Position numbers and translations under genes: made by a program. Source: Pandoraea sputorum (GTDB lineage Bacteria > Pseudomonadota > Gammaproteobacteria > Burkholderiales > Burkholderiaceae). From it: 64,000 nucleotides of DNA. Positions within the stretch are counted from its first letter, which is position 1. Each line of letters starts with the position of its first letter. The notes beneath the pieces are model-generated. The model searched no databases and was not told where the DNA came from. It saw only the letters and a list, made by a program, of their open reading frames with translations. Positions 29,042-38,375 of this stretch are shown one piece after another. Location of the stretch: positions 3,038,001 to 3,102,000 of the forward strand of contig NZ_CP010431.2 in assembly GCF_000814845.2 (NCBI RefSeq), in the 5' to 3' direction.

Positions 29042-30508
29042 TTACAGGCCGGTATGCTCTGCGATGTAAGCCTTCACGCGTTCCACGTCGTTCGGCACGG
29101 TCTCGAAGCGCTGCGGCAGCGATTCCAACTGCTCGAAGCCCGCCGGACGCGGCGGCTCGCGATGCAACGCCTCGCGAATCGTTTCGGCGAACTTCGCCGG
29201 CTGCGCCGTCTCAAGCACGACCATCGGCACGCCGGGTTCGAGCGCTTCGCGCGCGACCTTCACGCCGTCTGCGGTGTGCGTATCGATGACCACGTCGTAA
29301 CGCTTGGCCACGTCCTGAATCGTCGCCAGACGATCCGCGTGCGTGCTGCGGCCCGACACGAAACCGAACTTCGCGACGCGCGCAAACGCCTCGCTGCCCG
29401 ACAGATCGAAACCGCCTTCGCGCTCGACCTTCTTGAGCAGGTCAGCCGTTGCCGTGGCATCGCGGCCCAGCAGATCGAACAGGAAGCGCTCGAAGTTCGA
29501 TGCCTTCGAGATGTCCATGCTCGGGCTGCTCGTGTGAAACGTCTCAGCCGACTTGCGCACGCGGTAACGGCCGGTGCGGAAGAACTCGTCGAGCACGTCG
29601 TTTTCGTTGGTCGCCACGACCAGCTTGCGAATCGGCAGGCCCATCATGCGCGCGATGTGACCGGCGCAGACGTTGCCGAAGTTGCCGGACGGCACCGTGA
29701 ACGATACTTCGCCATCCTGCCCGGACTTGCCGCCCGTGGCCGCGAAATAGCCCTTGAAGTAGTACACGACCTGCGCCACAACGCGCGCCCAGTTGATCGA
29801 GTTGACCGTGCCGATCTTGTAGCGCGCCTTGTAGGCGTGATCGTTCGAGACGGCTTTGACGATGTCCTGCGCGTCGTCGAACACCCCTTCGACCGCGAGG
29901 TTGAAGATGTTCGGGTCTTGCAGGCTGTACATCTGCGCCGTCTGGAATGCGCTCATCTTGCCCGCAGGTGAGAGCATGAAGACGCGAATGCCTTCCTTGC
30001 CGCGCATGGCATATTCCGCCGCGCTGCCGGTGTCGCCGGAGGTCGCACCGAGAATGTTGAGCGCGTCGCCGTGCTGCGCCAGCGCGTATTCGAACAAGTT
30101 GCCAAGCAGTTGCATGGCCATGTCCTTGAACGCCAGCGTCGGGCCGTTCGAGAGCGCGAGCAGCGACAACTGCGTGTCGCCCTCAACACCCAACGGCAGC
30201 AACGGCGTGATGTCCGCCGCGTCTTCGCCCGGACGCACGTTGCGGTACACCTCGGCGGTGTACGTACGCTTCGTAAGATCGGCCAGGATCTCGGCCGGAA
30301 TGTCGCCCGCGAACTTGGCCAGCACCTTGGCGGCCAGTTCGGCGTACGACAGCTGACGCCAGGCACGCAGCTCGTCGGCCGTCACCTGCGGGTACTCTGT
30401 CGGCAGATAAAGACCGCCGTCCGGGGCGAGGCCGCCGAGCAGAATGCTGGAGAACGACTGCGGTTCGCCAGAGGTCAGGCCCGCGCCGCGCGTGGAGATG
30501 TATTTCAT
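29042..30508 (-). CDS. thrC: Threonine synthase
   Basis: 488 residues. PLP enzyme that turns O-phosphohomoserine into threonine. Seen: MKYISTRGAGLTSGE at the N-terminus, the PLP-lysine region ALSNGPTLAFKDMAMQLLGN, GATSGDTGSAAEYAMRG (phosphate loop) and FTVPSGNFGNVCAGHIARMM. The class is the longer gamma-proteobacterial/yeast type. Directly follows hom (37-base gap). Confidence 0.96.
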   Translation of the reverse strand: MKYISTRGAGLTSGEPQSFSSILLGGLAPDGGLYLPTEYPQVTADELRAWRQLSYAELAAKVLAKFAGDIPAEILADLTKRTYTAEVYRNVRPGEDAADITPLLPLGVEGDTQLSLLALSNGPTLAFKDMAMQLLGNLFEYALAQHGDALNILGATSGDTGSAAEYAMRGKEGIRVFMLSPAGKMSAFQTAQMYSLQDPNIFNLAVEGVFDDAQDIVKAVSNDHAYKARYKIGTVNSINWARVVAQVVYYFKGYFAATGGKSGQDGEVSFTVPSGNFGNVCAGHIARMMGLPIRKLVVATNENDVLDEFFRTGRYRVRKSAETFHTSSPSMDISKASNFERFLFDLLGRDATATADLLKKVEREGGFDLSGSEAFARVAKFGFVSGRSTHADRLATIQDVAKRYDVVIDTHTADGVKVAREALEPGVPMVVLETAQPAKFAETIREALHREPPRPAGFEQLESLPQRFETVPNDVERVKAYIAEHTGL

Positions 30509-30545
30509 GGGGATCGTGTCCTGTGGTATCGGTGACCTGTACCGC

Positions 30546-31856
30546 TCAGCTCAGCGCTTCCATACGGATGCGGGTGACATTGGACAGCACCGTGTCCATC
30601 GCCTCGATCTTCGCGATGGCCGCGTTGATGTGCTTCTCGAGCGTCTGGTGCGTCAGGATGATGATGTCGGTCTGGTGCTCGCCTTCGCGCGATTCCTTTT
30701 GCAGCAGCGCATCGATGGAGATGTCCAGGTCGGCCAGAATGCGCGTGAGTTCCGCCATCACACCGGCACGGTCCACCACCCGCAGACGCAGGTAGTAGCT
30801 CGTCGTGACTTCGTCGATCGGCAGCACCGGCGTGTCGGACAGCGAGTCGTGCTGGAACGCCAGATGCGGCACGCGATGTTCCGGGTCGGCCGTCTGCAGA
30901 CGGGTCACGTCGACGATGTCGGCCACCACGGCGGAGGCCGTCGGCTCAGCGCCCGCGCCCTTGCCGTAGTAGAGCGTGGCACCCACGGCGTCGCCCTGCA
31001 CCAGCACGGCGTTCATCGCGCCTTCCACATTGGCGATGAGGCGCTTGGCCGGGATCAGCGTCGGATGCACACGCAGTTCGATGCCGTTTTCCGCGCGGCG
31101 CGTGATGCCCAGCAGCTTGATACGGTAGCCGAGTTCCTCGGCGTACTTGATGTCGAGCGCCGACAGCTTGGTGATGCCTTCGACGTAGGCGCGGTCGAAC
31201 TGCACCGGCACGCCGAATGCGATGGCGCTCATCAGCGTGAGCTTGTGGGCGGCGTCGACGCCTTCGATGTCGAACGTCGGATCGGCTTCCGCGTAGCCCA
31301 GACGCTGCGCGTCGGCGAGCGCCACGTCGAAGTCGATGCCCTTGTCGCGCATCTCCGAAAGAATGAAGTTCGTGGTGCCGTTGATGATCCCGGCGATCCA
31401 CTGAATGCGGTTAGCCGTGAGGCCTTCGCGCAGCGCCTTGATGATGGGGATGCCGCCGGCGACGGCGGCTTCGAACGCCACCATCACATTGGCTTTGCGG
31501 GCCGCCGCGAAGATCTCGTTACCGTACACGGCCAGCAACGCCTTGTTGGCGGTGACCACGTGCTTGCCGTTCTCGATCGCCTTCAGGACCAGTTCCTTCG
31601 TGAGATCGTAGCCGCCGATGGTTTCGACCACGACGTCGATGGCCGGATCGTTCACAACCTCGAACGGGTCGCCCGTGACGACCGCCGCGTGGCCCACAAG
31701 ACCCTTGGCCCGCTCGACGTTACGCACCGCGACCTTCGTAATTTCAATACCCCGGCCGGCGCGACGTTGGATTTCTTCCTGGTTGCGAGCCAGTACCTGG
31801 AAGGCGCCGTAGCCTACGGTGCCCAGGCCCAGCAGGCCCAATTTGATCGGTTTCAT
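30546..31856 (-). CDS. hom: Homoserine dehydrogenase
   Basis: 436 residues. Reduces aspartate semialdehyde to homoserine with NAD(P)H. Rossmann motif LGLLGLGTVGYGAFQVL, catalytic region AGIINGTTNFILSEM and YAEADPTFDIEGVDAAHKL. A C-terminal ACT domain (YYLRLRVVDRAGVMAELTRI) suggests feedback control by threonine. Monofunctional (no aspartokinase). Between the aminotransferase (37-base gap) and thrC. Confidence 0.96.
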   Translation of the reverse strand: MKPIKLGLLGLGTVGYGAFQVLARNQEEIQRRAGRGIEITKVAVRNVERAKGLVGHAAVVTGDPFEVVNDPAIDVVVETIGGYDLTKELVLKAIENGKHVVTANKALLAVYGNEIFAAARKANVMVAFEAAVAGGIPIIKALREGLTANRIQWIAGIINGTTNFILSEMRDKGIDFDVALADAQRLGYAEADPTFDIEGVDAAHKLTLMSAIAFGVPVQFDRAYVEGITKLSALDIKYAEELGYRIKLLGITRRAENGIELRVHPTLIPAKRLIANVEGAMNAVLVQGDAVGATLYYGKGAGAEPTASAVVADIVDVTRLQTADPEHRVPHLAFQHDSLSDTPVLPIDEVTTSYYLRLRVVDRAGVMAELTRILADLDISIDALLQKESREGEHQTDIIILTHQTLEKHINAAIAKIEAMDTVLSNVTRIRMEALS

Positions 31857-31893
31857 GCAGTTTTACTCAAAAGTCGGAATCGGTTGGCGCGCA

Positions 31894-33120
31894 TCACTTG
31901 CCGTGGCGACGGCGATAACCGTCCAGGAAGCGGGCAATGCGACTGATGGCGTCTTCCAGGTCGCCCTCGTGAGGCAGGAACACTACTCGGAAATGGTCGG
32001 GGTGCATCCAGTTGAAGCCGCTGCCCTGCACCAGCAGGACCTTTTCTTCGAGCAACAACTGGAGAATGAAGTCCTGGTCGTTGGCGATGGGGTACACCGC
32101 CGGATCCAGACGCGGGAACAGATACAGCGCCGCCTTCGGCTTCACGCAGGTCACACCGGGGATGTCGGTGAGCATGCGGTGGGCGATCTCGCGCTGCTCG
32201 TACAGGCGTCCGCCCGGCACGATCAGGTCCTTGATGCTCTGGTAGCCGCCCAGCGCCGTCTGAATGGCGTACTGACCGGGCACGTTCGGGCACAGGCGCA
32301 TCGAGGCGAGAATGTTCAGCCCTTCGATATAGTCGCGCGCCGGACGCTTGTCGCCCGACACGACCATCCAGCCCGCGCGGTAGCCGCACGCACGGTAGCT
32401 CTTGGACAGGCCGTTGAAGGTAATCGTGAGCACGTCTTCGGAAAGCGAGCCGATGGAGGTGTGCTCTTCGCCGTCATAGATGATCTTGTCGTAGATCTCG
32501 TCGGCGTAAATGATCAGCTTGTGTTCGCGGGCGAGCGAGACGATCTCCTTGAGGAGTTCGTCCGAATACAGCGCGCCGGTCGGATTGTTCGGATTGATGA
32601 TGACGATCGCGCGGGTGTTGGGCGTGATCTTCTTGCGGATGTCCGCGAGATCCGGCTGCCAGTCTGCCTGCTCGTCGCAGACGTAGTGCACCGGAGTGCC
32701 GCCCGAGAGACTGACGGCGGCCGTCCACAGCGGATAGTCGGGCGCGGGCACAAGCACTTCGTCGCCGTCGTTGAGCAGCGCCTGCATGGCCATCACGATC
32801 AGCTCGGACGCCCCGTTGCCGAGGTAGATGTCGTCGAGCTGAACGTCTTTGATGCGCTTTTGCTGACAGTAGTGCATGATCGCCTTGCGCGCCGCGAACA
32901 CCCCCCGCGAGTCCGAGTATCCGGCCGAGTTCGGCAGATTGCGGATCATGTCCTGAACGATCTCGTCAGGCGGTTCGAAGCCGAACGGCGCCAGATTGCC
33001 GATGTTCAGTTTGATGATGCGATGACCTTCGTCTTCCATGCGCTTGGCATGTTCGAGCACGGGCCCACGAATGTCGTAGCAGACATTCTGCAATTTCTGC
33101 GATTTGAGGATCGGTTTCAC
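31894..33120 (-). CDS. alaA: AlaA-type glutamate-pyruvate aminotransferase
   Basis: 408 residues from a GTG at 33120 (MKPILKSQKLQNVCYDIRGP), which matches where AlaA relatives begin; the open frame extends 75 codons further in unrelated sequence. Class I/II PLP aminotransferase. Seen: NIGNLAPFGFEPPDEIVQDM, VIINPNNPTGALYSDELL, IYADEIYDKI and the PLP lysine in NGLSKSYRACGYRAGWM. Makes alanine from pyruvate and glutamate. First gene of the alaA-hom-thrC-moeA-moaD-moaE run. Confidence 0.93.
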   Translation of the reverse strand: MKPILKSQKLQNVCYDIRGPVLEHAKRMEDEGHRIIKLNIGNLAPFGFEPPDEIVQDMIRNLPNSAGYSDSRGVFAARKAIMHYCQQKRIKDVQLDDIYLGNGASELIVMAMQALLNDGDEVLVPAPDYPLWTAAVSLSGGTPVHYVCDEQADWQPDLADIRKKITPNTRAIVIINPNNPTGALYSDELLKEIVSLAREHKLIIYADEIYDKIIYDGEEHTSIGSLSEDVLTITFNGLSKSYRACGYRAGWMVVSGDKRPARDYIEGLNILASMRLCPNVPGQYAIQTALGGYQSIKDLIVPGGRLYEQREIAHRMLTDIPGVTCVKPKAALYLFPRLDPAVYPIANDQDFILQLLLEEKVLLVQGSGFNWMHPDHFRVVFLPHEGDLEDAISRIARFLDGYRRRHGK

Positions 33121-33479
33121 GGCGGTTGTGGTCTTGACGGGCGGCGCAGCGATCCGGACGGGCCGGCAACAGGCGGGAACGCACGGCGAACCCGCGGGAA
33201 TTATCGAGCGCGTACGATCAATCGGTCGATCGGTGCGTCGGTGTGCGATAAATGCGCGTGTAAAACGCACATGACACCGCATTTTTCCTGGATTCGGCGT
33301 AACAAATGCCGCACTGCAACGGTTTTGCCGTGCTGCGTACGGCAAAAAGCTATAATTTAGCCAATTATGACAGACTTCGGCAATGCATCATTGACGGTTT
33401 GCGGCACGCAGGGCAAGATGCCCGCCCGTTAAACGATCTGCCGATCGCTCAGCCACCACTGGGTAGGGAATCTCCGAAA
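33121..33479. other. Divergent alaA / Mth938-like intergenic region
   Basis: 359 bases without a gene. On the plus strand a perfect TATAAT (33351-33356) is the best start point for the Mth938-arn run. Several overlapping GATC/CGATC repeats lie at about 33216-33240, and a TGCG...CGCA dyad at about 33250-33275. No clear alaA promoter seen. Confidence 0.45.
33351..33356 (+). promoter_or_regulatory. Candidate -10 box for the Mth938-arnT transcript
   Basis: Perfect TATAAT about 125 bases before the GTG start of the Mth938-like gene. No good -35 at 16-18 bases (TTGCCG is 20 bases upstream). Confidence 0.35.
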
Positions 33480-33869
33480 GTGAAACTGCATCAAGATCCG
33501 TCACAAGCGGCATTGAACACGGTCACCGGCTACGGCCCCGGCTATGTTGAAGTCAACAAGGTTCGTTACAACCACAGCGTGATGATTGCCCCCGAGGGCG
33601 ATGTGACGCCGTGGCCGGTGTCGCGCTTCGAAGCGCTCGACACGTCTCACTTCGACCTGCTGCGCGCGCGCGAACCGGAAGTCGTCATCTTTGGGAGCGG
33701 CGAGCGTCTGCGCTTCGCCCACCCGCGTCTGACCACGGCCCTGACGAGCCAGCGGGTCGGCGTCGATTCCATGGACACGCAGGCCGCATGCCGCACGTAC
33801 AACATTCTGATGACCGAGGGGCGCCGCGTCGTCCTCGCAGTGCTCATCGAAACCGAGGCGACTGAGTGA
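33480..33869 (+). CDS. Mth938-like (DUF498) domain protein
   Basis: 129 residues from the GTG at 33480 (MKLHQDPSQAALNTVTGYGP). Single Mth938-like domain: VEVNKVRYNHSVMIAPEG, REPEVVIFGSGERLRF, GVDSMDTQAACRTYNILMTE. The family is widespread and includes human complex-I assembly factor NDUFAF3; its bacterial function is unknown. Its stop overlaps the arnT start (GTGA), so it appears to lead the arn transcript. No recognised role in L-Ara4N synthesis. Confidence 0.85.
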   Translation: MKLHQDPSQAALNTVTGYGPGYVEVNKVRYNHSVMIAPEGDVTPWPVSRFEALDTSHFDLLRAREPEVVIFGSGERLRFAHPRLTTALTSQRVGVDSMDTQAACRTYNILMTEGRRVVLAVLIETEATE

Positions 33870-35644
33870 GCCGCCGCCCGCTCGCTCCCGGCCTGATGGC
33901 CGCAGACCCGATCGCGTCGCCTCCCCCGCCTCCTGTGCCCACGCTTTCCGCCGCCGGCACACCGTCCGTTGCCTATCCGCTGTCCCCGGCCGCCTTCTGG
34001 CTGCTGCTCCTGGCGTTTGCGCTCGTCTGGTTCGGCGTGCTCGACTATCGTCACCTGATTTCGAGCGACGAAGGCCGCTACGCCGAGATGGCGCGCGAGA
34101 TGTGGACGACCGGCGACTGGATTACGCCGCGCTACAACGGCTACAAGTACTTCGAGAAACCGCCGCTGCAAACCTGGATGAACGCGCTGACCTTCGCCGC
34201 CTTCGGGCTGGGTGAGTGGCAGGCCCGGCTCTGGACCGCACTGACCGGCTTTGCAGGCGTGCTGATGGTCGGTTTCACGGGACGACGCGTATTCAACGCC
34301 CGCGTGGGCCTGTTCGCCGCCGCAGCGCTGGCTGCAGCTCCCCTGTGGTCGCTGCTCGGGCACTTCAACGTGCTCGACATGGGCCTGTCCTTCTTCATGG
34401 GGCTGTCTTTGTGCGCGCTGTTGCTCGCGCAACGCCCCGGGCTCGAACGCTCCGCCGTGCGGGGCTGGATGTGGCTGTGCTGGGCCGCCATGGCGCTGGC
34501 CGTACTGAGTAAAGGCCTCGTCGGCATTGTGCTGCCGGGGGCCGTGCTCGTCCTTTATACGCTCGTCACGCGCGACTGGGCCTTGTGGCGACGTCTTTAT
34601 CTTGGCAGCGGCCTGATCGTCTTCTTTGCCGTTGCTGCGCCGTGGTTCGTGCTCGTGCAGATGCGCAACCCCGAGTTCTTCGACTTCTTCTTCATCAACG
34701 AGCACTTCCGCCGCTTCGCGATGGAGGGCCACAACCGCGACGGCGCGCCGTGGTACTTCGTGCCGGTCTTCATCGTCGGCTTCCTGCCATGGCTGTCGAT
34801 TCTGCCCGGCACAGTGCGCGCCACGCTACGCATGCCGCGTCAGCCCAACGGATTCGCCCCAACGGCCCTGCTGTGGGTGTGGTCGGTGTTCATCTTCGTG
34901 TTCTTCAGTGCGTCGCACTCGAAGCTCATCTCGTATTTGCTGCCGATCGCCCCGGCGATGGCGCTCCTGTTCGGGCTGTATCTGGCGCAATTGCGCCGCG
35001 ATACGGTGCGCGTTCATATGGCGGGCTATGCCGTCTTCCTGATTGCCGCGCTCGTGATGGTCGCCATCTTTGCCGGTCGCGCTGGCAGCGTGCGCAACCC
35101 CAACGAGCTGTACAAGGCCTTCCAGGTCTGGCTGTACTTCGCGGTAGGTGCAGGTCTTGTCGGCACGCTCATTGCATGGCGCCTCGCGCGCCACAGCGCC
35201 CGTCGCGCCTTGCTGGCGTTCTCCGCTGGCATGCTGCTGCTCGTGACCATCGGGGGGATGGGACATGAAGTCTTCGGACGCCAGAGCACCGGCGTGCTGC
35301 TCGTGCCCGCCGTCAAGGCCGAGATGCAGCGCCTCGGGCCGAACGTGCCGTTCTATTCGGTGAACGTGCTCGATCACACCATGCCCTACTACCTCGGGCA
35401 AACGATGATCATGGTGCAACATCCGGACGAACTGGAATTCGGCGTGAAGCAGGAACCACAAAAATGGGTGCCGACGCTCGACGACTTCTATGCACGCTGG
35501 CGTGCCGATCCGAAAGCGCTCGCGCTGGTCGATCCGGACACGTTCGGCAAGCTCGAAGCGGCGCATTTGCCGATGCGTATCGTCGCGCGCGACGCCCGCC
35601 GTGTCGTAATCTCGAAACCGCAGCCCGAAGACAACGTAAAATAG
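33866..35644 (+). CDS. arnT: ArnT: L-Ara4N lipid A transferase (GT83)
   Basis: 592-residue inner-membrane glycosyltransferase with about a dozen helices and a large C-terminal periplasmic part. Transfers 4-amino-4-deoxy-L-arabinose from undecaprenyl phosphate to lipid A, lowering negative charge. Seen: SSDEGRYAEMAREMWTTGDW (first periplasmic loop with the conserved acidic residue), RYNGYKYFEKPPLQTWM, and FFFINEHFRRFAM. Slightly longer than the ~550-residue enterobacterial protein, with a Pro-rich N-terminus. GTG start overlaps the Mth938-like stop. Confidence 0.9.
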   Translation: MSRRPLAPGLMAADPIASPPPPPVPTLSAAGTPSVAYPLSPAAFWLLLLAFALVWFGVLDYRHLISSDEGRYAEMAREMWTTGDWITPRYNGYKYFEKPPLQTWMNALTFAAFGLGEWQARLWTALTGFAGVLMVGFTGRRVFNARVGLFAAAALAAAPLWSLLGHFNVLDMGLSFFMGLSLCALLLAQRPGLERSAVRGWMWLCWAAMALAVLSKGLVGIVLPGAVLVLYTLVTRDWALWRRLYLGSGLIVFFAVAAPWFVLVQMRNPEFFDFFFINEHFRRFAMEGHNRDGAPWYFVPVFIVGFLPWLSILPGTVRATLRMPRQPNGFAPTALLWVWSVFIFVFFSASHSKLISYLLPIAPAMALLFGLYLAQLRRDTVRVHMAGYAVFLIAALVMVAIFAGRAGSVRNPNELYKAFQVWLYFAVGAGLVGTLIAWRLARHSARRALLAFSAGMLLLVTIGGMGHEVFGRQSTGVLLVPAVKAEMQRLGPNVPFYSVNVLDHTMPYYLGQTMIMVQHPDELEFGVKQEPQKWVPTLDDFYARWRADPKALALVDPDTFGKLEAAHLPMRIVARDARRVVISKPQPEDNVK

Positions 35645-35690
35645 CGCGCTTGGGGTTTCCCGAGACCATTTGCGGCATCCATAATTATTC

Positions 35691-35710
35691 ACAAACGTTC
35701 ACAAACGTTC
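35691..35710. repeat. 10-bp tandem repeat before the SMR gene
   Basis: ACAAACGTTC occurs twice in direct tandem, ending two bases before the ATG of the SMR gene, where a Shine-Dalgarno would be expected. A CATAAT hexamer lies just upstream (about 35680). Confidence 0.5.
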
Positions 35711-35711
35711 C

Positions 35712-36083
35712 ATGAATCTCGCGACGTTTTCCCTTATTCTCACCGGCGTGCTGCTCAATGCGTGCGCCCAGCTGTTGCTCAAAGCGGGCGCCAATGCCAT
35801 CGGCGCCCTGGAATTCACGCGCGCCAACATTGTGCCCATCGGTATCAAACTTGCCACGCAGGTGCCGATCATGGGCGGGCTCGTCTGCTATGCCATCAGT
35901 GTGGTCGTCTGGATTCTGGCGCTCTCGCGCGTAGAAGTCTCGATTGCCTACCCGATGCTCTCCCTGGGCTATGTCGTGAACGCGTTCGCCGCGTGGTATC
36001 TGTTCGGCGAAACGCTGTCCATGCAGCGCGTGGTGGCCATCGGCATCATTCTTGTGGGTGTTTATATTCTGGCGCGCAGCTAA
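35712..36083 (+). CDS. SMR-like protein, probable ArnE/ArnF-type L-Ara4N-lipid flippase
   Basis: 123 residues, four membrane helices (LILTGVLLNACAQLLLKAG; IMGGLVCYAISVVVWILALS; IAYPMLSLGYVVNAFAAWYL; RVVAIGIILVGVYILARS). Small multidrug resistance/EamA fold. In enterobacteria a heterodimer ArnE-ArnF flips undecaprenyl-phosphate-L-Ara4N; here only one such gene lies in the cluster, so it may act as a homodimer. No clear Shine-Dalgarno; a 10-bp tandem repeat occupies that place. Confidence 0.78.
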   Translation: MNLATFSLILTGVLLNACAQLLLKAGANAIGALEFTRANIVPIGIKLATQVPIMGGLVCYAISVVVWILALSRVEVSIAYPMLSLGYVVNAFAAWYLFGETLSMQRVVAIGIILVGVYILARS

Positions 36084-36177
36084 GTCTGCCGTCAGAGGAA
36101 ATCGCCGTACGCGCGCCCCACAGGGCTTGCGCGCTTTCCATGCACATTCGAGCTAACTTGAGGCTTAGTCATACATC

Positions 36178-37344
36178 ATGAGCGACTCGGCAACCTCCCA
36201 ACCGAATCAACCGTTCATCCCGTTCACGCGCCCGAGCATCGACGAAGCAACGATCGCCGGCGTGACCGAAGTGCTGCGCTCGGGGTGGATCACCTCGGGG
36301 CCGCAAGTACAGGCTTTTGAAAAGGCGCTTTCCGAATATTTCGGCGGACGTCCGGTACGCGTCTTCAATTCGGGCACGGCCACACTCGAAATCGGCCTGC
36401 GTATCGCTGGCGTGCAAAGCGGTGACGAAGTCATCACCACGCCGCTGTCGTGGGTCGCCACGTCCAACGTCATTCTGGAAGTGGGCGCCACACCGGTGTT
36501 CGTCGACGTCGATCCCGCCACGCGCAATATCGACCTCGACCTGCTTGAGAAGGCGATCACGCCCAAGACCCGCGCGATCATCCCCGTCTACCTCGCCGGC
36601 CTGCCGGTCGACATGGACCGTCTGTACGACATCGCGCGCCGCCACAAACTGCGCGTAGTCGAAGACGCCGCTCAGGCCATGGGCGCGAGCTGGAACGGCA
36701 AGCGCATCGGATCGATTGGCGATCTCGTCTCGTTCAGCTTCCACCCGAACAAGAACCTCACCTCCATCGAAGGCGGTGCGCTGGTGTTCAACACCGACGA
36801 CGAAGCGCGTCTTGCCGAGAAGTACCGCCTGCAGGGCGTGACCCGTTTCGGTCTCGACGGCATGGATGTCGACGTGCTGGGCGGCAAGTACAACCTCACG
36901 GACGTGGCCGCGCGTGTCGGCCTCGGCCAGATGCCTCACCTGGCGGCATTCAACAACCGCCGCACCGAACTGGCACGCCAGTATTTCGACAAACTCGCGG
37001 GCGGCGCCGCCGTCAAGCTGGGAGTGGGTTTGCCGCATGCTGATTTCAAGAACTCGAACTGGCATATGTTCCAGATCGAACTGCCGCTGGCGCAGCTTAC
37101 GATCGACCGTGCGGGCTTCATGGAACAGTTGAAGGCGCGCGGCATCGGCAGCGGCGTGCACTACCCCGCCATCCACCTGTTTACAATGTATCGTGCGCTG
37201 GGTTTCAAGGAAGGCCAGTTCCCGCATACTGAACGTCTGGGCCGTGCCATCCTGACGCTCCCGCTGTACCCCGCCATGACGGATGCCGACGTTGCGCGCG
37301 TCTGCGAAGCCGTAAATGCTATTTGCGCTGATCACAAAAAATGA
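36178..37344 (+). CDS. arnB: UDP-L-Ara4N aminotransferase ArnB
   Basis: 388 residues, DegT/DnrJ/EryC1 family PLP enzyme that aminates UDP-Ara4O with glutamate. Seen: FIPFTRPSIDEATIAGVTEV, SGTATLEIGLRIAGVQ, VEDAAQAMGASWNGKRIG and the PLP lysine in FSFHPNKNLTSIEGGALV. Its stop overlaps the arnC start (ATGA). Confidence 0.95.
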   Translation: MSDSATSQPNQPFIPFTRPSIDEATIAGVTEVLRSGWITSGPQVQAFEKALSEYFGGRPVRVFNSGTATLEIGLRIAGVQSGDEVITTPLSWVATSNVILEVGATPVFVDVDPATRNIDLDLLEKAITPKTRAIIPVYLAGLPVDMDRLYDIARRHKLRVVEDAAQAMGASWNGKRIGSIGDLVSFSFHPNKNLTSIEGGALVFNTDDEARLAEKYRLQGVTRFGLDGMDVDVLGGKYNLTDVAARVGLGQMPHLAAFNNRRTELARQYFDKLAGGAAVKLGVGLPHADFKNSNWHMFQIELPLAQLTIDRAGFMEQLKARGIGSGVHYPAIHLFTMYRALGFKEGQFPHTERLGRAILTLPLYPAMTDADVARVCEAVNAICADHKK

Positions 37345-38375
37345 ATCGACCACAACTCTCCGTCGTCATCCCGGTATACAACGAAGAGGCTGGCCTCGCC
37401 GCCCTCTTCGCACGGCTTTACCCGGCGCTAGATAAGCTGGGTGTGACCTACGAAGTGGTGTTCGTCAACGATGGCAGCCGCGACCGTTCGGCGGCCATGC
37501 TTGCCGAACAGTATCGCGCGCGCCCGGACGTCACGCGCGTGGTGCTGTTCAACGGCAACTACGGCCAGCACATGGCCATTCTGGCGGGCTTCGAGCACAC
37601 ACGCGGTGAATGGGTCGTCACGCTCGACGCCGACCTGCAGAACCCGCCGGAAGAAATCGGCAAGCTCGTGGCGCAACTCGCCGCAGGACACGACTACGTG
37701 GGCACGGTACGTATGAACCGTCAGGACACGTGGTTCCGTCGTAATGCCTCGCGCGCCATGAACCGTCTGCGCGAACGCATCACGCGCATTCGTATGACCG
37801 ATCAGGGCTGTATGCTGCGCGGCTACAGCCGCCACATCGTCGACACGGTCAACCAGTGCCGCGAGATCAACACCTTCATTCCGGCGCTGGCTTATACGTT
37901 TGCCCAGAATCCGACGGAAGTGGACGTCGCCCACGAAGAGCGTTTTGCCGGGGAGTCGAAATACTCGCTCTATGCGCTTATTCGCCTGAACTTCGATCTT
38001 GTCACGGGCTTCTCGGTCGTACCGCTGCAATGGCTCTCGGGCGTGGGCATCACGCTGTCGGCCGCCTCGGGCGTACTGTTTGTCGTGCTGATGGCGCGAC
38101 GCTTCCTGTTCGGCTCGGAAGTCCAGGGCGTGTTCACCCTGTTCGCCGTGACGTTCTGCCTGCTGGGTGTGATCCTGTTCGGTATGGGCCTGCTCGGCGA
38201 GTACATCGGCCGTATTTATCAACAGGTTCGCCAGCGTCCCCGCTATCTGGTGCAAGCGGTGTTGCAGGCCCACGAATCGCATGACGCCCACCCCGTTTCC
38301 CATGGCGACAAATCGGGCTCGCAAAGCGCCACACTGAGCACCGGCGCGACCGAGCTGGGGTCGCACACGTCATGA
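37341..38375 (+). CDS. arnC: Undecaprenyl-phosphate L-Ara4FN transferase ArnC
   Basis: 344 residues. GT2 glycosyltransferase (LSVVIPVYNEEAGLAAL; DADLQNPPEEIGKLV) with two C-terminal membrane helices (VGITLSAASGVLFVVLMARR; TFCLLGVILFGMGLLGEYIG). Loads formylated Ara4N on undecaprenyl phosphate at the cytoplasmic face. ATGA overlaps with both arnB and the next gene show tight translational coupling. Confidence 0.95.
   Translation: MNRPQLSVVIPVYNEEAGLAALFARLYPALDKLGVTYEVVFVNDGSRDRSAAMLAEQYRARPDVTRVVLFNGNYGQHMAILAGFEHTRGEWVVTLDADLQNPPEEIGKLVAQLAAGHDYVGTVRMNRQDTWFRRNASRAMNRLRERITRIRMTDQGCMLRGYSRHIVDTVNQCREINTFIPALAYTFAQNPTEVDVAHEERFAGESKYSLYALIRLNFDLVTGFSVVPLQWLSGVGITLSAASGVLFVVLMARRFLFGSEVQGVFTLFAVTFCLLGVILFGMGLLGEYIGRIYQQVRQRPRYLVQAVLQAHESHDAHPVSHGDKSGSQSATLSTGATELGSHTS

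Noticed and set aside
33340..33480. PmrA box upstream of the arn genes
   Set aside because: I looked for paired TTAA half-sites at five-base spacing and found none.
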